Shown: positions 1-6,778, numbered from the stretch's first letter. The stretch: DNA of 14,779 nucleotides from an uncultured bacterium (GCA_903824515.1 CAIJXA010000130.1:1-14779); one strand, 5' to 3'. Notes: generated from the sequence alone by a model not told the origin. Program-made: numbers and translations.

Positions 1-219
1 CCTGCGCCATTACGAAGCGCGTTTCAAAATTACAAGCGGATGAGCGTAAAAAATTTCAAGCGAGCTTTTTCAGCAGAAAAAGTGCAGCGGGAATTTTTAG
101 CGAAATAGCTTAGGAATTTTGACAGCGCGAGGTAGGCGCGATTTTCTTTTGTAACTTTTCTTTCCTAAAAAGAAAAGTTAAACCCATGAATCTTATTAAA
201 TTAATCAATTAAAAAATAA
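1..219. repeat. Gene-free left edge with palindromes, probable dispersed repeat
   Basis: No convincing gene is seen here. Frames stay open for at most about 40 codons and none resembles a protein I know. Two hairpins are visible: a 7-bp one (65-71 with 76-82, loop AGCA) and a perfect 11-bp one (153-163 with 169-179, loop CCTAA). The second lies about 40 nt beyond the stop of the minus-strand gene at 220-792, but no T-run follows on either strand, so it is a poor intrinsic terminator. The mix of GC-rich clusters and A/T palindromes is unlike the flanking coding sequence and looks like a dispersed intergenic repeat. That last point is inference. Confidence 0.35.
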
Positions 220-792
220 TCATAATTCGTCATATCCTGCCTCCATGGCTTGGATATTTTTTTCCGTCAGCTCCTTGCCAATCTTCTCCAAAAATACTCC
301 GCGAAAAATTTCCGCTGCACTTTCCAGAGAAACTACCTCGGTAATCTTAATTAATTGTCCAACTAAAACCATATTCGGATTTGAACTACCGGTTGTTTGA
401 CTTGCCAGACCATTTGCATCAATCGCATAAATTTTTCCCTTAAAATGTGCCACATCCTTTCTGATTTCCTCAATATCCCTTTTTGAATTTATAATCAAAA
501 CTTCGTGCCGATCAAGATTTTTGGCAACATCCTGACTTCCAATAACAGTTTCGTCCATAATCACAACTGCGTCTGGATCAGTGACTGGCTCTTGCGTTCG
601 AAGCGGCTTGTCAGAAATGCGCAAAAACATTTTTGTTGGAGCGCCAGATCTTTCCGGTCCAAAAAAAGGAAAGGCTTTCACAAATTTTCCTTCATTGACA
701 GCCGCATGCGCCACGAGTTCAGAGGCAGTCTTAGCGCCTTGTCCTCCACGGGCAAAAAAGATTATTTCAAATGTATCTTTGTTTAGTTTCAT
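220..792 (-). CDS. 2-oxoacid:ferredoxin oxidoreductase, gamma subunit (POR-type)
   Basis: The 190-residue product matches the gamma domain of pyruvate/2-ketoisovalerate:ferredoxin oxidoreductases, which with alpha, beta and ferredoxin-like delta parts convert 2-oxoacid, CoA and oxidised ferredoxin to acyl-CoA, CO2 and reduced ferredoxin in the cytoplasm. Visible family marks are the N-terminal FFARGGQGAKTAS segment (residues 12-24), FPFFGPERSGAP (41-52) and NPNMVLVGQL (138-147). Length is normal for a free gamma subunit. I chose the ATG at 792, just before the conserved beta strand; the upstream TTG at 825 would add 11 unconserved residues. Neither start has a clear Shine-Dalgarno. Oddly, no delta, alpha or beta gene lies beside it: 1-219 downstream has none and the upstream neighbour is a thioredoxin-fold gene. 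It is either an operon end whose partners lie outside the window or a detached subunit. Family is sure; exact oxoacid is not. Confidence 0.87.
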   Translation of the reverse strand: MKLNKDTFEIIFFARGGQGAKTASELVAHAAVNEGKFVKAFPFFGPERSGAPTKMFLRISDKPLRTQEPVTDPDAVVIMDETVIGSQDVAKNLDRHEVLIINSKRDIEEIRKDVAHFKGKIYAIDANGLASQTTGSSNPNMVLVGQLIKITEVVSLESAAEIFRGVFLEKIGKELTEKNIQAMEAGYDEL

Positions 793-997
793 CCAGTAGC
801 AGAAATTCAAATGAGCTTTGCTCAAGAAAAATTTCAGTGTTTATTTTTATTTTTTAATATTAACCTAAATCACTGTCACAATAGTAAGTTCTTTTTTTGA
901 ATTCTCACTACTGGATTCATTTTTGTTTTTGAAGTTTAAATGGTTTTTAACTTCCTTAATTTTAGCACATTTCAAAACTATAGCAACAAAAATTACC

Positions 998-1028
998 AAA
1001 AAAACGAGGTTCAAATCACCTCGTTTTT
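998..1028 (-). terminator. Intrinsic terminator after the thioredoxin-fold gene
   Basis: Stem 1000-1010 pairs perfectly with 1018-1028 around a 7-nt loop. The core is CGAGGT/ACCTCG. Read on the minus strand, the GC core is followed by seven T residues (plus-strand A run 998-1004). It lies about 42 nt beyond the stop of the gene at 1070-2203 and should end that transcript. The 5-T run on the other side could make it weakly bidirectional. The rest of 793-1069 shows no gene. Confidence 0.8.
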
Positions 1029-1069
1029 ATACTATTCTTCCATAAGATAGTGAAGCTAACGCCTATAAG

Positions 1070-2203
1070 TTATTTCAGCTGATTATCCAAAACTTTCTTC
1101 ACGTCATCATAGGTAGCAGTGGGTAGTTGCAGGTCACTGCCAATAAACATTGCGGGAGTCATTTGAATGCCAAAATCTTGACCTTCTTTCTGCGTAGCGT
1201 CAACCTGATCCTTAAATTGCTTGCTGTCAAAGCATTTGTTAAAATCAACAACGTTCAGTTTGAGATTAGCGGCATAACCCTTGAAAATAGTGCTATCATC
1301 TTTCACTTTGCTCCAGGCATCTTGAGTTGCAAAAAGCTTGTCACTATAGGCCAAGAATTTTCCCTGCGCATTGGCGCATTGGCCAGCCATTGCAGCTTGA
1401 GCTCCTTGAACTGAAGATGCTGGAAAATAGTTCTTGAACACTAATTGAATTTTATCTCCATAATCTTTAATAACTGGAGTTATAACATTCTGATAATACT
1501 TCTTGTCATCAGGGTTTTGAAAATAACCAAATAAAACAATTTTGACTTTTGCATCATCGTTGCCGATTTTAATATCCTTTTCAGAAACTGTCGGCGCTAC
1601 GAGATATTTCCCAACTGGAAATCCAGCTTCAGCTGATTTAATAGCATAGGCATCACCTTGTTGGTCCAAAAATGGTTGGGCCTTGGCAAACAATTCAGTT
1701 TTTTCAATTTCTTTGGAAAAAATAAACGCTGGAATTGTTTTAAGTTTAAATTGTGCAACTAGTTTTTTGCCCTCGGCTGAGTTTACATCAATTTTTTCAG
1801 TTATCATAGTCGGGAGCGCTCCTTTTAATCCAACCAAGACCTCGTCTGGCTTGCAAGCAGCTCCACATGAATCGTCACTGACGACTTTGATTGTTACCAT
1901 AGGTTCAGTATAGGCCACCCAGGTCTTGCCCGCTGACTGAAAAACATCAGCGCTGCTGAGGGCCTTTTGAGAAAAACCTCCTCCACGCACAAGCTGCACA
2001 ATATCAACAAACAAACTTCCAACAAACAAACCCGCCAACAAAATTACCATCGAAATCAAATTTTTGATTTTGTGATTTTTTTCATCAATTGAATCAATCA
2101 ACACCTCTTCCACTGATTGATCCTTTTCAACAAAAATTTCTTCTTCGGGGTTGCCAAGCTCTTCTTTTAAGATTTCAGCTTCCCTAATTTCTTTTTCATC
2201 CAT
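1070..2203 (-). CDS. Membrane-anchored two-domain thioredoxin/DsbA-fold protein
   Basis: 377 residues: an acidic cytoplasmic tail (1-45), one TM helix (about 46-68), then two extracytoplasmic thioredoxin-like domains. Domain 1 (about 102-170) has a CxxxC pair, C113 and C117 in DSCGAACKPDE, and a cis-Pro-like TIPAF (156-160). Domain 2 (about 212-377) is DsbA-family by its helical insert (QAAMAGQCANAQGKF, 269-283; DKLFATQ) and its cis-Pro segment MTPAMFIG (348-355). Where DsbA proteins have CPxC after the first strand, this one reads FGYFQNPDDKKY (225-236), so both catalytic cysteines are missing. C276 and C324 remain and might form a structural disulfide. The likely role is in thiol-disulfide handling or as a chaperone-like protein outside the membrane; oxidase activity from domain 2 is unlikely. 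It lies 88 bp after another single-TM gene and ends at a good terminator. The ATG start has no Shine-Dalgarno. Confidence 0.8.
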   Translation of the reverse strand: MDEKEIREAEILKEELGNPEEEIFVEKDQSVEEVLIDSIDEKNHKIKNLISMVILLAGLFVGSLFVDIVQLVRGGGFSQKALSSADVFQSAGKTWVAYTEPMVTIKVVSDDSCGAACKPDEVLVGLKGALPTMITEKIDVNSAEGKKLVAQFKLKTIPAFIFSKEIEKTELFAKAQPFLDQQGDAYAIKSAEAGFPVGKYLVAPTVSEKDIKIGNDDAKVKIVLFGYFQNPDDKKYYQNVITPVIKDYGDKIQLVFKNYFPASSVQGAQAAMAGQCANAQGKFLAYSDKLFATQDAWSKVKDDSTIFKGYAANLKLNVVDFNKCFDSKQFKDQVDATQKEGQDFGIQMTPAMFIGSDLQLPTATYDDVKKVLDNQLK

Positions 2204-2251
2204 ATTTTTTAAATTAAAATTATACTTATTAGACTACTGCATATTAATTAA

Positions 2252-2297
2252 AGTTACTAGTTACTCATTACTAGTTGCTATTTGTTGCTGGTTATTG
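2252..2297. repeat. Degenerate 7-nt tandem repeat
   Basis: AGTTACT occurs twice in a row (2252-2265), followed in register by CATTACT and AGTTGCT, then by looser copies up to about 2297. The tract fills the gap between the small membrane-protein gene and the thioredoxin-fold gene and reaches into the last codons of the former. It belongs with the similar tracts at 4372-4406, 5835-5869 and 5887-5914. Confidence 0.6.
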
Positions 2298-2717
2298 ATT
2301 CTGAATAGCCCCTTGCGCTGCTTGTTGCTGCGCTGCTTGTTGCAAAAGATTTCTTTTTAACTCTGCCAAATCATATCGCTCGAGTTTAGCAGGAATTTGA
2401 TAGTCATTAAAACCAATGGTAATTTTCTTGACTGCTTCAGTTTTAGCAGTGATGCCAATCAAAATTCCGAGAATGAAAAACAAAGTCAATTCAAAAAATA
2501 AATCTTTCTTTTTCTTTTTTTCCAAATCTTCCACGTTTTGCATTTTTTCCACTTTTATTTCAACCTGCTGAATTTCTTCAGTTTTTTCTTTTTCATTTTC
2601 AGTTTCAAAAATCATTTCGGAAGACTGCTGCTCCTCAGATGACTCTTGATTATATTCGTTTTCTAATTCAAATTCCATTTTCTCCAATTGCTCTTCCCTT
2701 TTTTTATCCAAGTGCAT
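2292..2717 (-). CDS. Small single-TM protein with acidic coiled-coil N-terminus
   Basis: Function not recognised. The 141-residue product has a highly charged, Glu/Gln/Lys-rich N-terminus (1-68) likely to form a helix or coiled coil, a KKKKK stop-transfer-like patch (68-72), one TM helix (about 73-91), and a short outside tail ending in Gln/Ala-rich sequence (124-141). This layout, acidic inside tail, one TM, then an outside part, mirrors the thioredoxin-fold protein encoded 88 bp downstream, so the two are probably co-transcribed and may work together; that is inference. The start is uncertain. ATG 2717 has little RBS, while ATG 2678 (M14) has a GGAG just 3 nt before it, which is too close to be decisive. 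Low-complexity composition makes homology calls risky. Confidence 0.65.
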   Translation of the reverse strand: MHLDKKREEQLEKMEFELENEYNQESSEEQQSSEMIFETENEKEKTEEIQQVEIKVEKMQNVEDLEKKKKKDLFFELTLFFILGILIGITAKTEAVKKITIGFNDYQIPAKLERYDLAELKRNLLQQAAQQQAAQGAIQNQ

Positions 2718-2749
2718 AGGCCTATATTTAATGGTTATTTATCAAGGTT

Positions 2750-2778
2750 ATCTTATCATAACCCTATGAAACCTACAA
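2750..2778 (-). promoter_or_regulatory. Candidate extended -10 promoter for the 2717-1070 operon
   Basis: On the minus strand TTGTAG, 17 nt, then TAAGAT, with TG one base before the -10 (TGnTAAGAT). The -35 is poor (3 of 6) but the extended -10 compensates. A 6-bp perfect hairpin (2746-2751 with 2758-2763) overlaps the -10. The same TGnTAAGAT form is seen before the RNase H gene. Weak call. Confidence 0.3.
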
Positions 2779-2852
2779 CTTGCGCAGGTTTTTAAATTAT
2801 TGTCTAATAAATAATACGATTTACTCTACTTTAATAAAAAAATATAAAAAAT

Positions 2853-2882
2853 GGCTGTCCCGATATTGATTCCAGGACAGCC
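2853..2882 (-). terminator. Intrinsic terminator of the exporter operon
   Basis: A perfect 8-bp stem, GGCTGTCC (2853-2860) with GGACAGCC (2875-2882), loop 14 nt. On the minus strand it is followed by a T-rich tract (T6, ATA, T7). It sits about 215 nt after the stop of the second permease and about 45 nt after the stop of the cryptic frame at 2928-3101, so that frame would be inside the operon transcript. Confidence 0.75.
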
Positions 2883-2927
2883 AAAGGCATTAAACTAAAT
2901 AACTTCCTCATTCCTCTTAAAAAACGT

Positions 2928-3101
2928 TTAGAGTCGATATCTCCAGCTTGAAACTCTTCTTAAGTCAGCATTTGAAATAAGATCAGTGTAACGCTCTGTT
3001 GCTTTAGCAAGCTGATTCTGATGATATAAGCATTTTTCTTGATATTTGCATTCAAAACAGTTTTCTCCATATCTGAGCCTATTTATTAATTCCGGTGCTA
3101 T
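2928..3101 (-). pseudogene. Cryptic Cys-rich reading frame lacking a normal start codon
   Basis: A 57-codon open frame directly after the second permease, ending in TAA at 2928. Its translation looks protein-like: a C-X2-C-X5-C cluster (CFECKYQEKC) followed by LYHQNQ, then a Lys/Arg/Glu helix-like stretch and an SSWRYRL end. Three clustered Cys and a nearby His suggest a small zinc site. There is no ATG, GTG or TTG in frame; the nearest candidate starts are ATA codons at 3101 and 3086. The frame is -1 relative to the permease and joins it just before the permease stop, where an AAA codon could re-pair after a one-base backward slip. It may be a gene with a non-standard start, a frameshift extension, a truncated remnant, or chance. 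The terminator at 2853-2882 lies downstream of it. Confidence 0.3.
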
Positions 3102-4357
3102 TCTTTTCTCAGCGCTTCCATCGGAGAAAGTTGAGAAGCCTTGTAGGCAGGATAAAAGCCAAAGATAATGCCAGTGGCCATAGAAAAACCAGTAGCAAGA
3201 ACAATAGAACCAATAGTAACTGGAAAATTAATACTGAAAGCAAAAAAATTAGTAATAAAATATGATGCCCCGAAAGAAATGAGGTAACCCAAGATGATGC
3301 CGGCGATTCCGCCAATTAAAGTAATGAAAACTGCTTCAAACAAAAATTGATTTCGAATGTCGCTCGCTGTTGCGCCTACTGCCTTGCGAAGTCCGATTTC
3401 AAAAGTTCGCTCCACCACAGCCACATACATCACATTCATAATTCCAACTCCACCAACAATCAAGGAGATGGATGTAAGAGCTAGCAGCAAAATGTTAATC
3501 GTGCCAAAAACATCTCCAATAATTTTTTGCGCTTCTTGAATTGTGGAAACTGAAAAATCCTCCTGATCAGCTTTAAATGTTTTGTGCTGACGCCTAAGTA
3601 CATCAACAACGTCTGCCGCAGTCACATCAATCAGGCTCGCATCTTTCACCTTCAGCGTAATCATTCGCACATAGTCAATGCCAAGAATTTTTTTCTGCAA
3701 TGTTTGCGCCGGCATATAGATTAACTCGTCATAGTTGAAAAAAGTCACTGCGCCTCTTTTTTGGAGTACACCAATAACTCGGAAATTCATACCTTTAATT
3801 TTGATTGTTTTTCCAATCGCATCATCACTGCCAAACAAGGAATTTTTAATGTCACTGCCAATTACAACAACTTGAGCTAGACCATTATCGTCTCCTTGAG
3901 AATAAAAGGTTCCCTCCCCAACTTTTGTAGCACTGTCAATGAAGGGATAATCAGCCCCAACTCCGAAAATCATCGCTTGCTTATTCTGATCTTGATAGCT
4001 TGTCAATCCTTGCCCGATGTTTGCTACTGCAAATTTGTCGACGTTGGGAATTTTTTTGATTGCCTCCCCATCTGAAATTTTCAAAGTCGTGATTTGAATT
4101 CCCTGCGCTTGTCCTGTGGCATTGGCAGAAGAAGTTTTGCCAGTGGCTGGAACTTTTGTTTCAACTTGAATAATGTCAGTTCCAAAACTGCCGATTTGTC
4201 CCAAAATATATTCTTTCACCCCTTGCCCACTGGAAGTCACCACAATCACTGACAAAATGCCAATAATGATGCCAACCAAAGTCAAAACCGTTCGACCTTT
4301 GTTGATGGTCAAACTTCGAAGTGCTAATTTAATTGAAAGTAATAATCGTTTAAACAT
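3098..4357 (-). CDS. MacB/YknZ-like ABC transporter permease (second copy)
   Basis: 419 residues with classic MacB/FtsX layout: TM1 (about 22-42), a large extracytoplasmic MacB core domain (about 45-280), then three TM helices (about 285-310, 338-366, 380-404) with the FtsX signature GGVGIMNVMYVAVVERTFEI (302-321) and the family's usual SPMEALRKE end. No nucleotide-binding domain is fused, so it must use the separate ATPase at 5911-6636. These permeases couple cytoplasmic ATP hydrolysis to movements of the outside domain, for export or extraction of peptides, lipids or antibiotics; the substrate cannot be read here. The start is ATG 4357; a GTG at 4366 would add three residues. It is clearly paralogous to the permease at 4587-5828, and the pair may form a heterodimer. 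No Shine-Dalgarno is seen. It is last in the exporter cluster. Confidence 0.88.
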   Translation of the reverse strand: MFKRLLLSIKLALRSLTINKGRTVLTLVGIIIGILSVIVVTSSGQGVKEYILGQIGSFGTDIIQVETKVPATGKTSSANATGQAQGIQITTLKISDGEAIKKIPNVDKFAVANIGQGLTSYQDQNKQAMIFGVGADYPFIDSATKVGEGTFYSQGDDNGLAQVVVIGSDIKNSLFGSDDAIGKTIKIKGMNFRVIGVLQKRGAVTFFNYDELIYMPAQTLQKKILGIDYVRMITLKVKDASLIDVTAADVVDVLRRQHKTFKADQEDFSVSTIQEAQKIIGDVFGTINILLLALTSISLIVGGVGIMNVMYVAVVERTFEIGLRKAVGATASDIRNQFLFEAVFITLIGGIAGIILGYLISFGASYFITNFFAFSINFPVTIGSIVLATGFSMATGIIFGFYPAYKASQLSPMEALRKE

Positions 4358-4371
4358 AAAAAACACAGTTT

Positions 4372-4406
4372 AAATCCAAAATCCTAATTTCCAATAAAGT
4401 TCAAAG
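4372..4406. repeat. Degenerate 7-nt tandem repeat
   Basis: Five consecutive 7-nt units, AAATCCA and AAATCCT followed by looser copies, lie just upstream of the second permease start. They form one edge of the 220-bp spacer between the two permease genes. Confidence 0.5.
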
Positions 4407-4418
4407 GTCTAAAAGAAC

Positions 4419-4524
4419 TTTCTTCCTCCTTTAGAAAAGGAGGACTGAGGTGAATTTGAAAGATAGACTTATGCAAAGAAAACTTTTCAAATCCCTCCTA
4501 ACCTCCCTTTTACAAGGGAAGGAA
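4419..4524. repeat. Imperfect palindromic (MITE/REP-like) element between permeases
   Basis: The arm 4419-4461 is largely complementary to 4484-4524, allowing one long hairpin of about 40 bp per arm. Each arm also folds alone: CCTCCTTT/AAAGGAGG (4425-4432 with 4436-4443, 3-nt loop) and CCCTT/AAGGG (4505-4509 with 4514-4518). The purine/pyrimidine-rich arms containing GGAGG and CCTCC look like short non-autonomous palindromic repeats dispersed in many bacterial genomes. It carries no gene. In the operon transcript it would form a strong hairpin between two permease cistrons and could affect their relative expression. Confidence 0.65.
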
Positions 4525-4546
4525 AAATCTTTTTGAAATTTGGATT

Positions 4547-4583
4547 TTAGATTTCATTAGTCATTAGACATTTAGATTTAGGA
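4547..4583. repeat. Short-period TTAG-containing tract
   Basis: TTAG recurs five times at 6-10 nt spacing immediately downstream of the first permease stop. It is looser than the neighbouring 7-nt tracts but of the same character, and mirrors the tract at 4372-4406 on the other side of the palindromic element. Confidence 0.4.
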
Positions 4584-4586
4584 TTT

Positions 4587-5828
4587 TTATTCGTATCTCA
4601 GCGCTTCCATCGGAGAAATTTGCGAAGCCTTCCGGGCAGGATACAGTCCAAACAAAACTCCGATCAAAACTGAAACTGAGGTGGCAACCACAATTGAACT
4701 CAAGGATATAATAAACTCCCAGCTATATCCCAACGCATTAATGATTACTGACGCCAAAAATGATACCAAGATTCCAAAAATGATTCCGACAATTCCGCCT
4801 AACATGGTCAAAAAAACCGATTCAATCAAAAATTGCAAAATGATGTGCCTGGATCGGGCGCCAACTGCTTTGCGAAGTCCAATTTCTCGAATACGTTGAT
4901 TGACTGAAATAAGCATAATATTCATGATTCCAATTCCCCCAACCAAAAGCGAAATCCCGGCTATGCCAGTCAAAAAATATTTCAAAATATTAGTTATGTT
5001 CGTAATAGTAGCAATCGCTTGCGCAGTATTGCGAACAGAAAAATCATCGTCAACTGAACTTTTAATCCTATGCTGGACTCGCAGCGTATACTCAACGTCA
5101 GCAGCAGCTCTATCCATATTATCAGCAGAATCAACCTTGATTCGCATAAAATTAACGTAACCTATTCCTAACAAAATTTTCTGGGCAGTTTCAAGGGGTA
5201 TGTAAATCAAATTATCCGTGTTTGTTATTCCACTAGCACCTCTTTTTTCAAGAAGTCCAATTACGGTAAAATTTGTATCCTTCAAAGAAAAAACTTTTCC
5301 AATCGGATCATCACTGCCAAAAAGCAAGGTTGCTTGATCAGGACCCAAGACAGCCACTCGAGCAAGCCCTGCCTCTTCTTCTTTTGTGAAAAATCTGCCG
5401 GTCTTAAGTGTGACGCTTTCCACATTTGGGAAACTCGCCGAAACCCCTTGAAAACTGGCTTCATTTGAATTGTTCTTATATTTTGCTGCCGAAACTCCAC
5501 TAACATAAGCGCATCCATCAGCTGCATTGGCTACATTCTTTTTTTGCAAAATTGCTTGCAAATCCGATTCTTTTAAGGTTGTAATTACAATTCCCAAAGC
5601 TGAGGCTGGCGGCCCTTTGCTGTCAGATGCTCCTGGCAAAACGCCAATCAAATTTGAACCAATCCCAGAAACCTGATTCAAAATTAACTGTTGAGCACTC
5701 GCCCCAATAGCCATCACCACAATCACCGATGCAATCCCGATTATGATTCCCAGAATCGTCAAAAAACTACGGAACTTGGAAGCCAGCAGGTTGTTATAGG
5801 AAATTTTAATTGGGGAAGATAGCTTCAT
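4587..5828 (-). CDS. MacB/YknZ-like ABC transporter permease (first copy)
   Basis: 413 residues: TM1 (about 22-42), MacB extracytoplasmic core (about 44-275), then TM2-4 (about 283-310, 332-362, 372-396) with GGIGIMNIMLISVNQRIREI (297-316), the coupling segment LRKAVGAR (318-325) and terminal SPMEALRYE, all typical of MacB-type permeases without a fused ATPase. The start is ATG 5828, giving the usual MKLSSPIKISYNNL beginning; a TTG at 5858 would add ten residues read out of a 7-nt repeat and is rejected. It lies 82 bp after the ATPase gene, that gap being almost entirely 7-nt repeats, and 229 bp before the next permease. With ATPase and adaptor it should form the inner-membrane part of a YknXYZ/MacAB-like transporter. 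No Shine-Dalgarno is visible. Confidence 0.9.
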   Translation of the reverse strand: MKLSSPIKISYNNLLASKFRSFLTILGIIIGIASVIVVMAIGASAQQLILNQVSGIGSNLIGVLPGASDSKGPPASALGIVITTLKESDLQAILQKKNVANAADGCAYVSGVSAAKYKNNSNEASFQGVSASFPNVESVTLKTGRFFTKEEEAGLARVAVLGPDQATLLFGSDDPIGKVFSLKDTNFTVIGLLEKRGASGITNTDNLIYIPLETAQKILLGIGYVNFMRIKVDSADNMDRAAADVEYTLRVQHRIKSSVDDDFSVRNTAQAIATITNITNILKYFLTGIAGISLLVGGIGIMNIMLISVNQRIREIGLRKAVGARSRHIILQFLIESVFLTMLGGIVGIIFGILVSFLASVIINALGYSWEFIISLSSIVVATSVSVLIGVLFGLYPARKASQISPMEALRYE

Positions 5829-5834
5829 GTTAAA

Positions 5835-5869
5835 CAATGGGCAACAGACAACAGACAAAAAACAATGCT
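5835..5869. repeat. Exact-period 7-nt tandem repeat (CAACAGA type)
   Basis: Five consecutive 7-mers all begin with CA A-rich sequence: CAATGGG, CAACAGA twice, CAAAAAA and CAATGCT, in perfect 7-nt register. They sit 6 bp upstream of the first permease start codon. Confidence 0.7.
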
Positions 5870-5886
5870 CGACTGAACTTTTTTTA

Positions 5887-5914
5887 TTGTATTTTGTATA
5901 TTGTATATTGTTAT
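5887..5914. repeat. Exact-period 7-nt tandem repeat (TTGTATA type)
   Basis: Four consecutive 7-mers, TTGTATT, TTGTATA twice and TTGTTAT, in perfect register. The stop codon of the ATPase gene (5911-5913 on the plus strand) lies inside the last unit, so the repeat touches the coding end. Confidence 0.65.
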
Positions 5915-6636
5915 TTCAAAAGTGTGCCTTCTCCATCAGCAATCAACCTTTCTTTGACGAGCTCATCTGAAACAATCACTCCGTCTTTCATGTTCAAAAT
6001 GCGTTTAGCATGCTGCGCGGTGTAGGTTTCATGGGTTACTAAAATCACAGTGTGGCCAGCATCATTGAGTTTTTGCAAAATTTTCATCACAGCCAAACCA
6101 GACCTTGAGTCCAAATTTCCAGTTGGTTCATCCGCAAAAATAACTTCCGGATCATTTACCAGGGCCCTGGCAATTGCCACTCTTTGTTTTTCTCCACCAG
6201 AAAGTTGATTAGAAAGATAATCGGTACGATGACTCATGTCAACCGCCGCCAAAGCTTTGGTGATTTTTTTTTCGTTATCCAACTCCAAATGGTCTTCATC
6301 ATACAAAAGCGGCAACTCTATGTTTTCATAGACTGAAGTTCTCGGCAAAAGATTGAATGATTGGAAAACAAATCCGATTTTTTTGTTGCGAATTTTCGCC
6401 AGTTCATCGTCCGTATATTGAGTAATATTTTTGCCTTCAAACAAATATGCTCCCTCGGTTGGACGATCAAGCATGCCCAAGATCTGCATCAGGGTTGATT
6501 TGCCTGAGCCGGATGGACCCATGATGGAAATAAATTCGCCTTTTTTGATCTCAAAACTAAGCCCATGCAAGACAGGAGTCTGCACACCCTCAGAATCATA
6601 GGTCTTACTAAGGTTTTTAATTGAAATTAGAGGCAT
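5911..6636 (-). CDS. MacB/LolD/YknY-type ABC transporter ATPase
   Basis: 241-residue cytoplasmic nucleotide-binding protein that powers the two permeases encoded just downstream. All motifs are intact: Walker A GPSGSGKST (40-48), Q-loop FVFQSFNLLPR (89-99), signature LSGGEKQRVAIARAL (145-159), Walker B VIFADEPTGNLD (165-176) and H-loop THE (201-203). The FNLLPRTSVYENIELPL stretch is characteristic of the LolD/MacB/FtsE group rather than of importers. Length is normal, with a slightly long C-terminal tail (about 222-241). It is first of the ATPase-permease-permease run, starting at ATG 6636 without a Shine-Dalgarno. The adaptor gene lies on the same strand about 0.7 kb upstream, separated by a plus-strand gene, so this run may need its own promoter in 6637-6760. 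Confidence 0.93.
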   Translation of the reverse strand: MPLISIKNLSKTYDSEGVQTPVLHGLSFEIKKGEFISIMGPSGSGKSTLMQILGMLDRPTEGAYLFEGKNITQYTDDELAKIRNKKIGFVFQSFNLLPRTSVYENIELPLLYDEDHLELDNEKKITKALAAVDMSHRTDYLSNQLSGGEKQRVAIARALVNDPEVIFADEPTGNLDSRSGLAVMKILQKLNDAGHTVILVTHETYTAQHAKRILNMKDGVIVSDELVKERLIADGEGTLLK

Positions 6637-6675
6637 AAGTAATATGATTAGATTTTATTCTGAATATTGGCAAAA

Positions 6676-6693
6676 TTTAATTTTGAAATTAAA
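6676..6693. promoter_or_regulatory. AT-rich 8-2-8 inverted repeat, possible operator
   Basis: TTTAATTT and AAATTAAA form a perfect 8-bp inverted repeat around TG. It lies between the divergent ATPase and zinc-ribbon genes, 3 bp upstream of the -35 box of the latter. It could be an operator shared by both genes. In AT-rich DNA such symmetry also arises by chance. Confidence 0.25.
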
Positions 6694-6696
6694 ATG

Positions 6697-6725
6697 TTGA
6701 CATTTTTAATATTTTGGAGTAAAAT
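6697..6725 (+). promoter_or_regulatory. Consensus sigma-70 promoter
   Basis: TTGACA (6697-6702), 17-nt spacer, TAAAAT (6720-6725): a perfect -35 and a 5 of 6 -10 with optimal spacing. Transcription should begin near 6732, giving a leader of about 60 nt for the zinc-ribbon gene. It is the best promoter in the window. Confidence 0.8.
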
Positions 6726-6778
6726 AAACTATCGTAGTTCATTTCAGTATTCAACAACTTAAAGGCTCAATGAAGCCA

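Noticed and set aside
220..792. TGA recoding as glycine or tryptophan, as in some candidate-phylum lineages
   Set aside because: TGA is the natural stop of the gamma subunit and the MEMO-like protein, both ending at family-typical lengths, and no gene needs read-through.
793..825. TTG start adding 11 residues to the oxidoreductase gamma subunit
   Set aside because: The extension is not family-like and has no RBS; ATG 792 gives the normal N-terminus.
2769..2793. AAACCT/AGGTTT hairpin followed by T-run on the plus strand, as a terminator
   Set aside because: No plus-strand gene precedes it and the loop is long; it more likely belongs to the minus-strand promoter region.
3109..3315. 68-codon very hydrophobic minus-strand frame (Leu/Val-rich)
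   Set aside because: It is the shifted reading of the TM-encoding end of the second permease; hydrophobic shadows are expected there.
5829..5858. TTG start adding ten residues to the first permease
   Set aside because: The extra codons are read from the 7-nt tandem repeat; MacB permeases begin at the equivalent of ATG 5828.
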